DNA from: Mucor racemosus
Lineage: Eukaryota; Mucoromycota; Mucoromycetes; Mucorales; Mucoraceae
DNA length: 64,000 nt
Direction: 5' to 3'
Assembly (NCBI GenBank): GCA_027405735.1
Contig: JAPEHQ010000006.1
Span: forward strand, 1,240,001 to 1,304,000
A program made the position numbers and the translations under genes. Below are positions 46,495-58,467 of this stretch, piece by piece (position 1 is the first letter of the stretch; every line of letters starts with the position of its first letter). A model generated the notes under the pieces. That model had not been told where the DNA came from. It worked only from the letters and a program-made list of their open reading frames with translations, and ran no database searches.

Positions 46495-47694
46495 ATGTCC
46501 AACTATAACAACAACAACAACACTCTTGCTGCCTCTCTTAAATTAAAGACTGGTCAAATTTTCCATGGTACTTCATTCGGTGCTCCTGTCAATTCCTTTG
46601 GTGAAGCTGTCTTTACTACATCTCTTGTTGGCTATCCTGAATCAATGACCGATCCCTCTTACACTGGTCAAATTTTGGTTTTCACTCAACCTTTGATTGG
46701 TAATTACGGTGTTCCTGGTCAAGATAAGGACGAATTCGGTCTTTACAAATATTTTGAATCTGATGGCATTCAAGTCCAAGGTATCATTGTCAATGATTAT
46801 GCTACCGAGTACTCTCATTGGACTGCCGTTGAGTCATTGAGCGAATGGTGTATCCGCCACAATGTCCCCGCAATTAGCGGCGTTGATACCCGTGCTTTAA
46901 CCCAACTTTTGCGTGATCAAGGTTCTACTTTGGCTCAAATTTGCGTTGGTGATGAAGCTTCTGTTGATAACATTAGCGCTCTTCAATTCCCCAATCCTAA
47001 CGACGAAAATTTAGTTGCCAAGGTTTCCACCAAGGTCCCTGTCACTTACAATCCCAAGGGTGAAATCAAGATTGCTGTGATTGATTGCGGTGTCAAACAA
47101 AACATTCTCCGTTGTCTTGCAAGCCGTGGTGCTAGTGTCACTGTGTTACCTTACAATTATGACTTTAACGCCGTCGCTGATCAATTTGATGGTGTCTTTG
47201 TATCTAATGGTCCTGGTTCTCCCGTCGCTTGTATTGAAACTATCAAGAACCTCAAGGTTGCTATTGATCATTTAAAGAAGCCTATCTTTGGTATTTGTAT
47301 GGGTAATCTTTTGCTCGGAATGGCCGCTGGTCTCCAAGTTTACAAGTTGCCTTTTGGTAACCGTGGTCATAATCAACCTGCTCTCAATGTTGATACTGGT
47401 CTTTGTTATATCACTTCTCAAAACCATGGTTATGCCTTGAATGATACTTGTATGCCCAAGAGTTGGAAGCGTTTGTTTGTCAATGCTAACGACGGCTCCA
47501 ATGAAGGTATTCAACATGAAACCAAGCCTATTTTCTCTGTTCAATTCCATCCTGAAGCTAAGGGTGGTCCTCAAGATACTGTTTACTTGTTTGAAGAATT
47601 TTTGAAGCATGTCCGTGCTCAAAAGGTTGAAAATGAAGGTTTCCATGCTTCTATCAGTGATGTTCAAACATCTACTGTCGCTGCATTTGCTTAA
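46495..47694 (+). CDS. CPA1: Arginine-specific carbamoyl-phosphate synthase, small (glutaminase) subunit
   Basis: Uninterrupted 399-aa coding sequence. The N-terminal CPSase small-chain domain ([34 protein letters not shown]) is followed by a class-I glutamine amidotransferase: [10 protein letters not shown], nucleophile Cys268 in [16 protein letters not shown], and His352/Glu354 in FHPEA. It releases ammonia from glutamine for the large subunit, feeding citrulline and arginine synthesis. The N-terminus ([10 protein letters not shown]) shows no mitochondrial presequence, so the enzyme is presumably cytosolic as in yeast. Codon use is biased toward C/T-ending optimal codons, suggesting high expression. 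Regulation by the upstream AAP uORF is strongly indicated. Confidence 0.97.
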   Translation: MSNYNNNNNTLAASLKLKTGQIFHGTSFGAPVNSFGEAVFTTSLVGYPESMTDPSYTGQILVFTQPLIGNYGVPGQDKDEFGLYKYFESDGIQVQGIIVNDYATEYSHWTAVESLSEWCIRHNVPAISGVDTRALTQLLRDQGSTLAQICVGDEASVDNISALQFPNPNDENLVAKVSTKVPVTYNPKGEIKIAVIDCGVKQNILRCLASRGASVTVLPYNYDFNAVADQFDGVFVSNGPGSPVACIETIKNLKVAIDHLKKPIFGICMGNLLLGMAAGLQVYKLPFGNRGHNQPALNVDTGLCYITSQNHGYALNDTCMPKSWKRLFVNANDGSNEGIQHETKPIFSVQFHPEAKGGPQDTVYLFEEFLKHVRAQKVENEGFHASISDVQTSTVAAFA

Positions 47695-48082
47695 AAAATC
47701 CCCATTTTTATAATCAAGCATTTTTTCATATCAAGGAAACAACTTTTTTTTTATCAAGATAATTTATCCATTCACTTAAAACAACTTCAATTATCCCTTT
47801 CATTTTGTTTCTATTTCTATTCTTTTTTTGTTTCCGTTTTATTTTACTATTTTCTGCATAATTATTCACTATTTTTCAATAAAAAAAATTTCCATATAGC
47901 CAATTTGTATCATATTTTGAAACCAACAGTATCAGTCAAAAAATATCATATCAAACTAGACACCGTGAAGAGTATTTATCGTTTTTCAAATCTTAAAAAC
48001 CTCATCTTGGGCATTCAGAAGAATCCTTGAGTGTATTTAGTAATTGCGACAAAAAAAATTTATTGATTTTTCTTAAAATAAA
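47695..48082. other. Convergent 3' regions of CPA1 and dynactin genes
   Basis: T-rich and A-rich untranslated DNA between two genes pointing toward each other; nothing else seen. Confidence 0.7.
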
Positions 48083-51000
48083 TTATTTAACAAAGATATT
48101 ATGGATCTTTTCAAATTCCAAAAGACTATTCAATTGAATACATCTGTTTTGATTACTCAATTGTGTGCCATTAGTAGGTAATTGAAGTTTTGCTAATGAT
48201 TTCAAATTCTTGGTTGACTATGCAATAAAAAAAGAATTAGTAAAATGCATGAAAATTGCATATTTTAACTCATACCTTGATTAGTGTATTATGAATAGAT
48301 GTTATAGGTGTTGTGATGGTGGTGGTGGTGGTGGTGGTGGTGGTGCTGTATTGCTGATCGTTACGCACTTTATCCATCTTATTCTTTAGTTGATCACATC
48401 TTTGTTTTAGGGTATACAACACAGATTGTTGTGTTTGGTATTGATAATCTGGTAATCGTTTATCACTCTGCCATTTACCACCTTTACGATCAGCAGATAA
48501 TTGAATAACTTTAGGTGTTGCGCTAGCTGTACGCATATCCTTTACCAACATACGTGTCTCTAAAGCAAAAGATCGCATCATGGCTTGTACTTGTGGTTCT
48601 ATTGGTTTCTTTTGACTATAATCGTCGTGTAATTGAAGTGATCGGATAATATCTGAACCCTTGAGATGTGCATTTTCAGCTCGCAAATATCGAATGGCTG
48701 ATTTCAATGATTCCATTTGGCTATTCATTTCATGTATATTTGTGTTATCCATTTCCAAAATTGAAGATGAATCTTCCATCATGTCGAAATCTGTCTTTTT
48801 AGGTGCTGATAATCTCTTTTCCTCCTTCTTGGCTGCATTTTTCTTCAGTTGTGTATTTTCTTGTTCCAATGCATCGTATTCAGTTTGAAGATTCTCCATT
48901 GCTTCTGCATACATTTGCTCTTGAGCTTGTGTTTTAGTTAGTGTTTCTTCTAATACTGTGATTTGATCTGCTTGCTTCTTTACTGTTTCCATACGCTTTT
49001 CGAGTAGTTCAATCTTTACACCAGATTCCTGGAGTGCTTGGTCCTACATTCATTATTCGTTCATGTTACATTTCTTTGTGATACTATGCATGTGAGTGTA
49101 TATTCCCATTAGTTACCTTGAATTTCACATCCTTGATTAATTTAACAATTTCATCACAATGTTGTTGTAATTTACGTTCCATATCATGATTCATAACAAC
49201 TTCTGCCTTCATATCAGATGCTCTTTGAACCCAAGGAGCGACTCCAGTAGCAACTAGTTATTATGTGTTAGTATCTTTTTTGTACAATTGGATATTTCAT
49301 TTACTTTTTTCAGTCTTGTTTTCATTTGAGATACGTTCAAATGTGGTACCAAGTTCACTTGTTAAGGATTTTAAGGTTTTTAGACAAGCTTCCCACATGG
49401 TACTTTCGGCTATTTCAAGTATTTCGTCTGCCTTATTGTATACAATTTGTTGTATGGTGCCAAGGCTGATTTCTTCTTTGCTGCTTACTTTGGCATCTAC
49501 ATAAGTCGATATCTGCTTGTAGGTTTCATAACAGAATTTACTTAATTTTGAACTGATAGCATATAACATTTTGAATCGATGAAGATACTCAGATTTCAAC
49601 GTAAGCGCTTGTTCAGATAAATCCTCTAATTGTCGTAACAGTTTCCTAATGCAAAATGGCGTTATTTTTGTTTGTATTGAGGTGAAAAGCTTTCTATAAC
49701 CTTACTTTGATAAGATTTTGCTATTTTTAGCTTGTACAATGAGTCTACCTAAAGGTTCTAGATAATCATAATCTAATCTTTCTCTTCCCTCAATAATATT
49801 AATATCTATCAGAATTTAAAAAAGTTAGCCATCTCTTTATAAGAGTCTTTTATGCAAATCATATAGTTACTCTCGTTTTGAGCTGCGTGATCCACAGCTT
49901 GTTTGACATAGGTCAATTCAACTGTCATACGATCAGCATTCAAATCCAAAGCTCTAGTTAATCCAAAGAATTGATCTACATGGTTGGCTTCACTTTGTAC
50001 CAAATGAATTTCACTTAAATGCTCCAATTGTGCAATCATACGTTGTAATTCAACCACACATTCTGTTTCGTTAATCTCATCTGTACGCAATAAATCGACA
50101 ATACCAGTTAATCTTCTTTCTGTACCCATTAAATCATGATACACTTGACCCATTTTGATAAATGTCAAGGGATTACAATTGATGATAAAGGTAACAAATC
50201 GCTTGCCAAGATCACTTAACCATCCAGCTCGTTGACGCATTTCACAGACAGCAACTAAACTTTCAGGTACAGTATCCATAATCTTTTCACTAATGGGATG
50301 ATTTTGATCCAAATGTTTGATGATCAATTCAGCTTTGAATACTAAACGCTTGTATAGCAAGACACAAGAAATAGCATCATTTTCAGTCTTGAAAAATGAA
50401 TCGGGTAAATAGGGTTGAATATAGCTGAGTCGATCATTTGCTTGTGCTGCATCCAATTTACGCAATTCAAGATCAATAGATTTAGCTTGAGCTTTCATTA
50501 CAGTCGATTGTAATTGCATATTAAGCGACATCATGGCTTGCGATTGACTACTGAGAGTACGTTTTTCAGACTGTTGACTTACTTCCTTGTGTCGAAGTTG
50601 CTCCAAATCATTCTGCAAAGTTGTAACTAATTCTCTAAATTGTTGGATAGTTGCTTCATAATCTGCGTTTGTCTCTTCACATGATCGAAGACGTTCCATT
50701 TGTTCACGCAATAACATGTCTCTGTGATCTATTTCAGCTTGCAATTGCTTTTCAGTTTCCATATGGTTCTCTTCTAATTCATCTGCTAATTCTTTCAATG
50801 CTTCTAAATCATCATTGATCATGCGCATCTCATCCATCTTTTCAGTCAAGGCCAAATTCTTTTCTGTGAGCTGTTCAACTAAATCTTCAGCACCCAAAGC
50901 ATCATCAAGGCGCTGTTTAAGCTCTTCAATTGTGTATTCAGCATCCTCCAATCTACCGCGAGTTTTATCGTATTGTCCTTTAACTTCTTCCAATTCGTAT

Positions 51001-51796
51001 GTCTCCTTTTCCAAACCCTTGATTCTGCTACTAAGTTCATCTTCTCTTACTTTGGCTACGTCTCTTAACCTATATAATCGGATTAGGGGTTAATTATTTT
51101 GAATATGTATTTTGATTTACTGCCATACTTCATCAAAGCTTCTTTCAATCTTTCATTGTGTCTTTCCAATTGAATTACTTCCAAAGGAGTCTTTTCATCT
51201 CCATCGTGATCAGGAACACGATTGATTATGTCAGCTTCCTTTTTCAAAACGTCAAGATCAACACTGATTTCCTCGATTTTATCTTTCAGGATATTCACTT
51301 CCTGTTGCAAATGCTCTGCTCTTTCTTCTGCAACTTCTTTATCAAGTGTCATCATTTCAAGAGATTCAATTGCATCATTGTAGTTATTTTCAAAAGCCTC
51401 TTGTTCAGAGGAAGATTCTTTAAGGTGTCGCTTTGTATCTCTTAATTCTTTCTGAAGTTCAGAGATTTTATCTTGAAGTTTATTTCTTAATGTTAAAAAT
51501 TGTTCTGCTTCTTCCTTTACTTTTTCATGTTCTCGATAACGTTCACGATCTTCTTGACGTTTACTCTCCAAAATTTTGAGTTTAAGACGAAGTTCTTCAT
51601 AATCTTTGAGAGGAATCATTTGATCTGATTTACTGATAGGTAAATTAGCGGCTAAAGAGCCGTAGCTTTGTTGTTGAGATTGCAATGGAGGTTTTTGAGG
51701 TAAAGCAGTTGAAGATGTGGTAGAAACCATGCCTACACCTACACCTCGATCTGACATGCTACTAGAAGATTCTGTTTCATATATGTCTTGTTGTTG

Positions 51797-51836
<40 letters not shown>

Positions 51837-52693
51837 TGCTGTTGCTCATAAGCTTCTTGTTGTTCTTGATCTCTAGCAGCTAATTCTTCTTCCTCTTGCA
51901 ATTGACGATGTAATTCTGCTTCCTCTTCTTCTTCTTCTTGTTGCTGTTGCATCAACTGTTGCTGTTGCAGTAAGGCAAGTCTTTCTTGTTGCTGTTGTCT
52001 CAGTTGTTGTAATTTATTCTCTTTTATATCTTTTTGCGTGCTTGTATTTGAGCGAGGTCTTGTTGTAGTAGGAGTGGCTACTTTGCTTTTTCTTGCGGCA
52101 TTACTTGCAGTTGGTGAAGCAGATTTTCGACTATTAGTTGCTAATCCAGTAACAATTGTCTTTCTACCATTTGCATTAGGGAGTCTACTAATTTTTGAAG
52201 GAGATGTAATACGAGAAGGTAATAATGTAGATGAACTAGACGGTGTATGCTGTTGGATTGTTCTTGCGGCTGCTAAATTTGGATCTTGAGCAGGTGCAAA
52301 TCGACGTTCAGATAATGAAGGGGAAACATTTTGATTATTGTCGTCCTCTTGTGTATCTTGCGCTTCTTGTTCTTCCTGATCGTCTTGATCAACTAATACT
52401 TTGACCTGACTTGGTCTAACAAATACACCATGATTTGTTTTGCATTCAAAGTATCTTTTACCTTGTACAACACCGCTGTTTTTGCCCTGAGCTTCGTCTA
52501 GTTCAATACCAACCCATTTTCCAGTTTGAAAACTAGTTGTTCCAACAAATCTAATTGTACCAATTTTTCCTTGAACTTGAGCACGAGCTCCTGCTTTTAG
52601 TTCTGAAGAAATATCATGGTTTACACTACTTGGTGAAGAATTACGTGAAGAACTCATTATGGAACGACGTCTTTGTGGGTCGAAACCTGACAT
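48083..52693 (-). CDS. Dynactin large subunit p150Glued
   Basis: Seven exons: 52693-51129, 51069-49871, 49805-49706, 49645-49305, 49253-49117, 49043-48276 and 48217-48083, about 1414 aa. The N-terminal CAP-Gly domain (GKIGTIRFVGTTSFQTGKWVG in the sequence, then GKNSG, GVFVRPSQV) is followed by a Ser/Pro/Arg-rich basic linker, polyQ, coiled-coil 1, and the dynactin-specific central domain (ELRKLDAAQANDRLSYIQPYLP), then more coiled coil. It binds microtubules and dynein and supports minus-end transport. The usual CAP-Gly GKNDG is GKNSG here. Poly-Gln and poly-Thr tracts come from in-frame microsatellites. Confidence 0.95.
48314..48347 (-). repeat. (GGT/GTG)n tract encoding poly-Thr in dynactin
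   Basis: In-frame trinucleotide run near the C-terminus of p150, in exon 48276-49043. Confidence 0.8.
51788..51848 (-). repeat. CAG/CAA run encoding poly-Gln in dynactin
   Basis: About twenty Gln codons between the basic linker and the first coiled coil; likely length-polymorphic. Confidence 0.9.
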
Positions 52694-52887
52694 TTTTTAA
52701 TATTTATTATGATTGTCTTGTGATAGAATGTATTGTTGCTCTAGTGAATATATTTATGAGATAGTAAAAAAGAGTTGTAATAGAAGAAAACGTAGTTTTG
52801 TAAGAAAGGAAAAGAAATTTTTATTATTATTGTTGCTTGAAAAATTCACCACGGGTTTGCACTTTTGTATCCCCTTAATTTGCCTTT

Positions 52888-54497
52888 TTAAGGCTTGTTA
52901 TATTGTGAAATAATATGGTCAATAGCTTCTACAACAGATTTAAAGACGTTTATATCTGTGATTTCGTTGCTATCTTCTGGACGATACTTTCCGGTTTGAA
53001 CTGATACGTAAACATGTCAGATTATCATTTTGAAACTACATAAATAAATCATAATTTACCTAAAAATCGATGTAAACCTAATTCTTTTGCACCACCTCCT
53101 AAATCATTTGAGACATCATCACCAATGATGGCAACTTGTTGAGGTGAATTTTCCATATTACTAAAATAAACGTTAAATTATATAATTGATTGACAAAATT
53201 ATATCAATCTTACATTTGCTCAAGAGCTAATTTAAAAAAGTTAGTAGTAGGTTTACCTACAATACTAGCTGTTACACCTGTAGCAAATTCAAGAGCTATG
53301 GAATGAAAGCAATTTTAACATTTTTAACAGGTCAAATAAGTAAATGAAGATTACCTTGGACAAATCCACCAGGACCCATCGAAAGTTTTTCGTCTTTATC
53401 AGCAAAATACCTTGCCTTGTGAACAGCAATCAATTCAGTTTCAGGATTTGATGATAATAAACGAAATGCTTCATTCAACTATGATATAAAAATGAGTAAA
53501 AAATTGTCATGCTCATCAATATTGATAACCGAATTTTCCTCAAAACCTCGTATTTAAAGTCTGCAGTTTTTACCTCAACTTTAAGAATTATGCAGGGTTG
53601 TAAAAGCTGTCAAGTAATCGATTATAAATGCATTTGTAAATCTTGACATTTGACCTACCCCCACATATTTTTTTTTTTTTGAAATTGTCTAAAAAAGCAG
53701 ATAACACATCTTTTGAAAATATTTTCTGAATTTTGATGCACTCATTTGGAGTCGTATATAATTTCAATTTCTTGATTTAAATAATCCAGTACAAAAATAC
53801 CAAAAGGTACTTGAGATGTCAACATTTGGTATGCCAAGTTGTAATATTAATGTTTCTGCTTTTGTGTAGACGTAAAAATTCTTTAAAGTCAAGGTAAAAA
53901 CCAGAAAAAAAATCTAAAGGGCGAAAAATTCATGGAATCGTCTTCTAAAAAAGATGATTATACCTTTTCATAATTGAATTTTGATGGTGCTAAACCAATA
54001 ACTACCGCATTGGGGTCTGCTGTATCTATACCCTTAAATTCCTCCAAAGCACCATCTTCCATGATCAAGAAGGGTCTAAAGAATCAGTTAATTTCATGCA
54101 CATTTTCTAATATTTTTAATCAAATTGATACCTCAAATGTTTCGATTTTATCATATCACGACATGCAGATAAGGAAGTAAAAACCTAAACAGCTAATAAA
54201 TTAACAGGCAATCAATCAAGTTGTACTATATTTACATCTTTTTCTTCAACATCAAATCCTAATGTTGTTAATTTATCGACCAACTGTTTAGAAGAAACTT
54301 TGGTTGTGTTGGTTGCAAATCTTTTGGAAAATCGTCAGTGGAAAAGGAAAAAACGCTTGATATAAATTTATCAACTACCTGAAAGGTATTTTACTTGCTT
54401 TCAAACGTTGAATAGCTTCAATTGCACCAGGAATGACTTTTTTATCAATGTGAATAGTTCCACTCAAATCGATAAGAACACCTTTGATAGCTGACAT
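52888..54497 (-). CDS. HDHD2/LHPP-like HAD phosphatase
   Basis: Eight exons: 54497-54379, 54320-54236, 54184-54132, 54075-53964, 53478-53355, 53295-53214, 53160-53060 and 53000-52888, giving 262 aa, close to the roughly 260 aa of HDHD2. Motif I is [11 protein letters not shown] (the DxSGT variant normal for this subfamily), then the cap region, [19 protein letters not shown], and motif [17 protein letters not shown]. It is a cytosolic phosphatase of uncertain substrate (phospholysine, phosphohistidine or pyrophosphate in relatives). The fourth intron is about 485 nt, far longer than the others, because it carries a MITE-like insertion. Confidence 0.92.
53531..53932. mobile_element. MITE-like element in an intron of the HDHD2-like gene
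   Basis: The GTTTTTACCTCAACTTTAAG region near 53566 is matched in inverse orientation by the sequence around 53876-53900 (reverse complement GGTTTTTACCTTGACTTTAA), and GAATTTT recurs at the outer ends. The outer limits are approximate, no target duplication is clear, and it has no ORF. Confidence 0.6.
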
Positions 54498-54876
54498 GAT
54501 TATAAGAAATTGGAATAGAAATAAAATAGAAATAAAAGCGCGAACTGAACAAAATGAAATTAAGCTTTTGGTGTATTACAGTTAATCACTGGTTGAAAAA
54601 CAGATTCGAGTTCATATATTTTTTAAATTAGGTATATAAAACAAGTAAAAAGAGAGAGCAATACACATTTATTTCTACAAGGAATTCTAGGTTGATTTCC
54701 TTGCATTATCGATAAGAAAAGTCTTTGGGATGGCTATCGCTGCTGTAAAGTAATACAGCGATGCTTAAATTCATTACAATTGTTTAGAAATAACACGTTA
54801 TTAAGTTTATCTGCTCAGAGCAGTACAAAGAAAAAGTTCATATTATTTATTTTACATTAATGGAAGTAAAAAGCAC

Positions 54877-55460
54877 TTAAAGTTGACCACAGTTATCAAT
54901 GACAACCTTCTTGGCAGGACGACCAGAACCAGAACCGAAACCTTCGATCTTCTTGACGATATCCAAACTAAAGAAAAGTTATTAGTAAAAATAAGCCCCC
55001 CCCCATGCATGTCAATTTGACATTTCAAATAAAAATAATAAAAAACGATGACTTACCCTTCAGTGACTTGACCGAAAACGGTGTGCTTACCATCTAACCA
55101 AGTAGTCTTGATAGTGGTGATGAAGAATTGGGAACCGTTGGTGTTAGGACCAGCGTTAGCCATGGAGAGGTTACCAGCACCAGTGTGCTTGAGAGTGAAG
55201 TTCTCATCGGCAAACTTGTTACCGTAGATGGACTTACCACCGGTACCGTTGTGGTTGGTGAAATCACCACCTTGGAGCATGAAATCAGGGATAATACGGT
55301 GGAAAGAACAACCCTTATAACCGAAACCCTTCTCACCAGTACAGAGAGCACGGAAGTTCTCAGCAGTCTTGGGGACAACATCAGATCTCAATTCCATGAC
55401 GATACGACCGAGAGGCTCACCGTTAGCAGAGACATCGAAAAAGACCTTAGGGAGAGACAT
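54877..55460 (-). CDS. Cyclophilin A, peptidyl-prolyl cis-trans isomerase
   Basis: Two exons: 55460-55057 and 54967-54877, 164 aa. Canonical single-domain cyclophilin: [20 protein letters not shown] at the start, catalytic [16 protein letters not shown] (Arg of the active site), [11 protein letters not shown], and the cyclosporin-contact Trp in [12 protein letters not shown]. It accelerates prolyl isomerisation and would be the cyclosporin A receptor that inhibits calcineurin. Strong preference for C-ending codons and for GGT/AAG suggests very high expression. Confidence 0.98.
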
Positions 55461-56466
55461 GTTTATTATATTATAAAATAAATTTATATAAAAGAAGAAA
55501 AAGAAACTTTTATGAAAAAACTTTCCATTTTATCCTCTTTCTCGTGCCTCATACTTTCATACATCATTACCTTCTTCCTTGATCTTTTTAAATGACCGAA
55601 ATTCTTTCTGTTTCCAAAAGTTGCCATTGCTCGCGTTTAACTGGAGAATAATTTCACTAGTTGACTATTCATATTTCCAATTTCATTAACAAAATTGTAG
55701 ATCAAGAAAGATTCGGAGCGACAGTTTTGCTTGTTTATTGTTTATAACGTCTGTCTAAACCTTAATTCAAATGATCATCATCCAATGTACGTGCATGCAC
55801 GTTTGGGGGAGGGGACAGTAAACAAGAGCAGAAATTTTTGTTTTCGCAACAGTCTTTTTGTTTAATCTCAGTGGTTCATGAAATGAATCACTGCAGGTTT
55901 CTTTAGCTTTTTGCAGCTGAAGAAAATAGGTTAGGCCACTTCATTTTCCCCATCATTAGTTGCTGTCCTTTCTTTTTTACTCTTGTTAATCGTAATCGCA
56001 CCCTTTACCCTTTTGAGAGTAGAGCTATCTTCACCTTCACGTGGTTACTCCTGTTAGTAGAAGCTTTTATTGCTTTGAAGCTAAGACATTATACCTTGTA
56101 GGTAAAATAAAGCTAATAAAAAAATATACTTTAAATTAAAATGAAGTTACTGCCTGGTTAATTTATTTGTGATCAAAATATTTGGATTCTATTGCTATCA
56201 ATAATAATAGTTTCTATTCACTGTGTGTTTATCAGTTGTTTACAATCAAAATATAATGAATACTTTATCCGTACGCCTATGAGGATCCTCTTTTAAAATA
56301 TAAATGAAAGGAAGAGCTTCAAATATAAAATGTACTTTTTTATACATAGAAACTGTTCAATATATATGAGTTTATTGTTTTAAAAAGGGTATAACGTGAG
56401 ATAAAAAATAATAACTTTAACTTAGAAGCAATTGCTTGCTTATTCTTTACTACTGGTATTATGGCT
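55461..56466. other. Intergenic: cyclophilin promoter and flanking DNA
   Basis: No coding signal. A tgcatgcacgt-type palindromic motif (near 55789-55801) and G-rich ggggga tracts follow about 330 bp upstream of the cyclophilin ATG. Confidence 0.55.
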
Positions 56467-57045
56467 TCATTTTATCTTTCCAATATTAAAACATGGTGAA
56501 ATAGATCGTGAATTCTTCAAGGTAGCTTTTACTTCTGGTACATATTTTCTTACAAATTCATTGGTTTGTTCCATGGTTAGCCTGGCTTGATAAACGGTTT
56601 TTAAGATTGGTAACAATTTAATGTTGATATCATCAGGCTCTTCAGATAAAAACAAAGGATCTATACGACTAATTCGAGTAACATATTCCATTGATGAATC
56701 ACATAAAACCAGCAAAAACTTGTTCTCTACAGGAAGATTTACCAACATTAGCAGTTAATATATCGACAAATGTAAAGATTGTATAAATCATCACTCACCG
56801 AACATGAGAAACCCAACACAAATAAATTCATGTATTGAATTTGGGGCTGTTGTATGCAATTATACAACATGTCTTTTAGCACCTTCACCATTTTAAACGA
56901 ACCATCATATAATTCCTTCGTCTGATCTCTACATCTACCTAATTAATTAAAACAAGCCAAGCTTTTTTTTTTATGCAGCGACTAAAACTCATCATCTTAA
57001 TGCGAGCTTTATTTTACCTTTCAAGTGAAAAATATCTAAATTAAA
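56467..57045 (-). CDS. Fragmentary or partly resolved gene of unknown function
   Basis: Two exons join well: 56938-56799 (RCRDQTKELYDGSFKMVKVL and on) and 56724-56467 (NKFLLVLCDSSMEYVTRISR and on, ending FNIGKIK). A possible third, 5' exon ends at about 57017 (FNLDIFHLKG). Composition is protein-like and the splice sites are good, but I found no start codon, and no domain is recognised. It may be a gene with further tiny 5' exons, or the remaining 3' half of a gene broken by the neighbouring repeats. Confidence 0.5.
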
Positions 57046-57377
57046 GCAAACTTATGAATGTTAATTGACAATTATCTAAAGTATTAGTGTTATACCACTT
57101 ATTAATTATTATCAAATTTGAATTTTTTGAAAAAAAGGCAGAAGCTCGTGTTTATATTTAGATTTAATTCATGCCTACTTAGTATTGAAAGCTAAAAATT
57201 GTACCTTTTCTTACATACTTTAGCAAGTAAACGCATATCAGTGATACCAAAATTATTAAATGTATTAATTTATATGAAAACCATGTCTTTATTTATGTAT
57301 AAAATAGAGTAAACTAAAATTTATTCAATTTCTACTTTTTTTTACCCACAACTTGCAAGTTCCGAAAAAGTACTGGT
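57046..57377. other. Intergenic stretch upstream of U6
   Basis: AT-rich DNA without recognisable genes. Confidence 0.5.
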
Positions 57378-57387
57378 TATTTAAAGA
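57378..57387 (+). promoter_or_regulatory. TATA box of the U6 snRNA gene
   Basis: TTATTTAAAG about 25-32 nt upstream of the inferred U6 start, the position expected for a TATA-containing RNA polymerase III promoter. Confidence 0.6.
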
Positions 57388-57409
57388 TTCATTTTGTGAA
57401 AAAAAATTG

Positions 57410-57436
57410 TCACGTCTTCGGACCTCTGGCACTTAT

Positions 57437-57468
<32 letters not shown>

Positions 57469-57527
57469 GGCCCCTGCACAAGGATGACACTAAATCTCTG
57501 AGAAGGAAGCTCTACGGAGCACATTTT
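57410..57527 (+). ncRNA. U6 spliceosomal snRNA
   Basis: Contains the near-invariant U6 core: the ACAGAGA box in ATACAGAGAAGATTAGCATG, then GCCCCTGCACAAGGATGACA. A 5' hairpin with a TTCG loop (GTC-TTCG-GAC) lies before it, and a terminal T tract (from 57524) acts as a Pol III terminator. The 3' domain (AAATCTCTGAGAAGGAAGC and on to CGGAGCAC) is longer than the human one. It pairs with U4 and with the 5' splice site and forms the spliceosome catalytic core. No intron interrupts the core. The exact 5' end is inferred from the hairpin. Confidence 0.95.
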
Positions 57528-57701
57528 TTTTTTATCGTTGTCTCATTGATTTTGTTATTAGTTTTTTGGAATTTTCTTTTTTTTTTTTTTCTTTTTTTGA
57601 TAAAGAGATTAGCATTGGTGTCGAGCCAGGTTTTGCCAGCCAAATTTACTAATATAATGTTACAAATCGAACATTTATTATTTGAATAAACTCTTTTTTT
57701 T

Positions 57702-58397
57702 TGTTACCCTTGAACTCATCTTTCCAAATCTGTCACAATCTGTCAAAAGTAAAATCAAACACAAATTCAAAGCACGAAGGCTTTGTAACAACACCCATAT
57801 ATTCATAAAGATTCCTTTTTAATCAAACTTCTGGAGACTCGACTCTCTTTAATCCATAAATTTATTATATAATCCCTGCATTCAAGATACGACAACCATT
57901 TGATCTTGCCATGACTCACAATTACTCTTATTTTGCCCCAATTATTGGAAGGAGATCAGTTAAAGATTGATCTCGAACATATTATCTACCTAGACATAGA
58001 AATTATTAGAAACAATTAGAAATTATACAATTATTATAAAAAGGAAGCTATAGACTTCAACCAAATAAAGATCGTCTTATATCTTACATACTTTATATCA
58101 TATCTAAATTGCTCGCTATTCTATTAGTTAGGAGCTCAATTGTCTTTTATCCTTTTATATTACATTACATTATATACTAGATCCCTTGAACTGTCGTTAG
58201 AAGTTCATTGTACCTTTTCCACATTTACATCTTTCGTTTTATATACATTTATATAAAACATTTACTTACTAGTTGGACAACTATAAACCTGGTGCTCATT
58301 GAATAGACATTACTGCTCTGGAAATATCTATTTTATTTACTTTCAATCCTACTTTCTCTTATTACTTTATCACTTTCACTAGTTACCGCTCGTAACA
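57702..58397 (+). repeat. 5' LTR of a Ty3/gypsy retrotransposon
   Basis: Starts TGTTA (57702) and ends TAACA (58397), a perfect 5-bp terminal inversion, directly followed by CG and a primer-binding-like TGGTGCTCATT. That gives a 696-bp LTR. The 3' LTR lies beyond the window, so the limits rest on the TG..CA ends and the primer site. Confidence 0.7.
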
Positions 58398-58399
58398 CG

Positions 58400-58410
58400 T
58401 GGTGCTCATT
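58400..58410 (+). other. Putative primer-binding site
   Basis: TGGTGCTCATT two bases after the LTR; TGG pairs with the CCA end of a tRNA. The same 11-mer also occurs inside the LTR at 58290-58300. The matching tRNA was not identified. Confidence 0.5.
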
Positions 58411-58467
58411 AACAGGGTATCCTAATCTATTTTATCAAGAAACTATCAAGACATCTGTATCTCTAAC

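Noticed and set aside
55094..55481. ORFs overlapping the cyclophilin gene on both strands
   Set aside because: Shadow frames created by strong codon bias of the cyclophilin exon.
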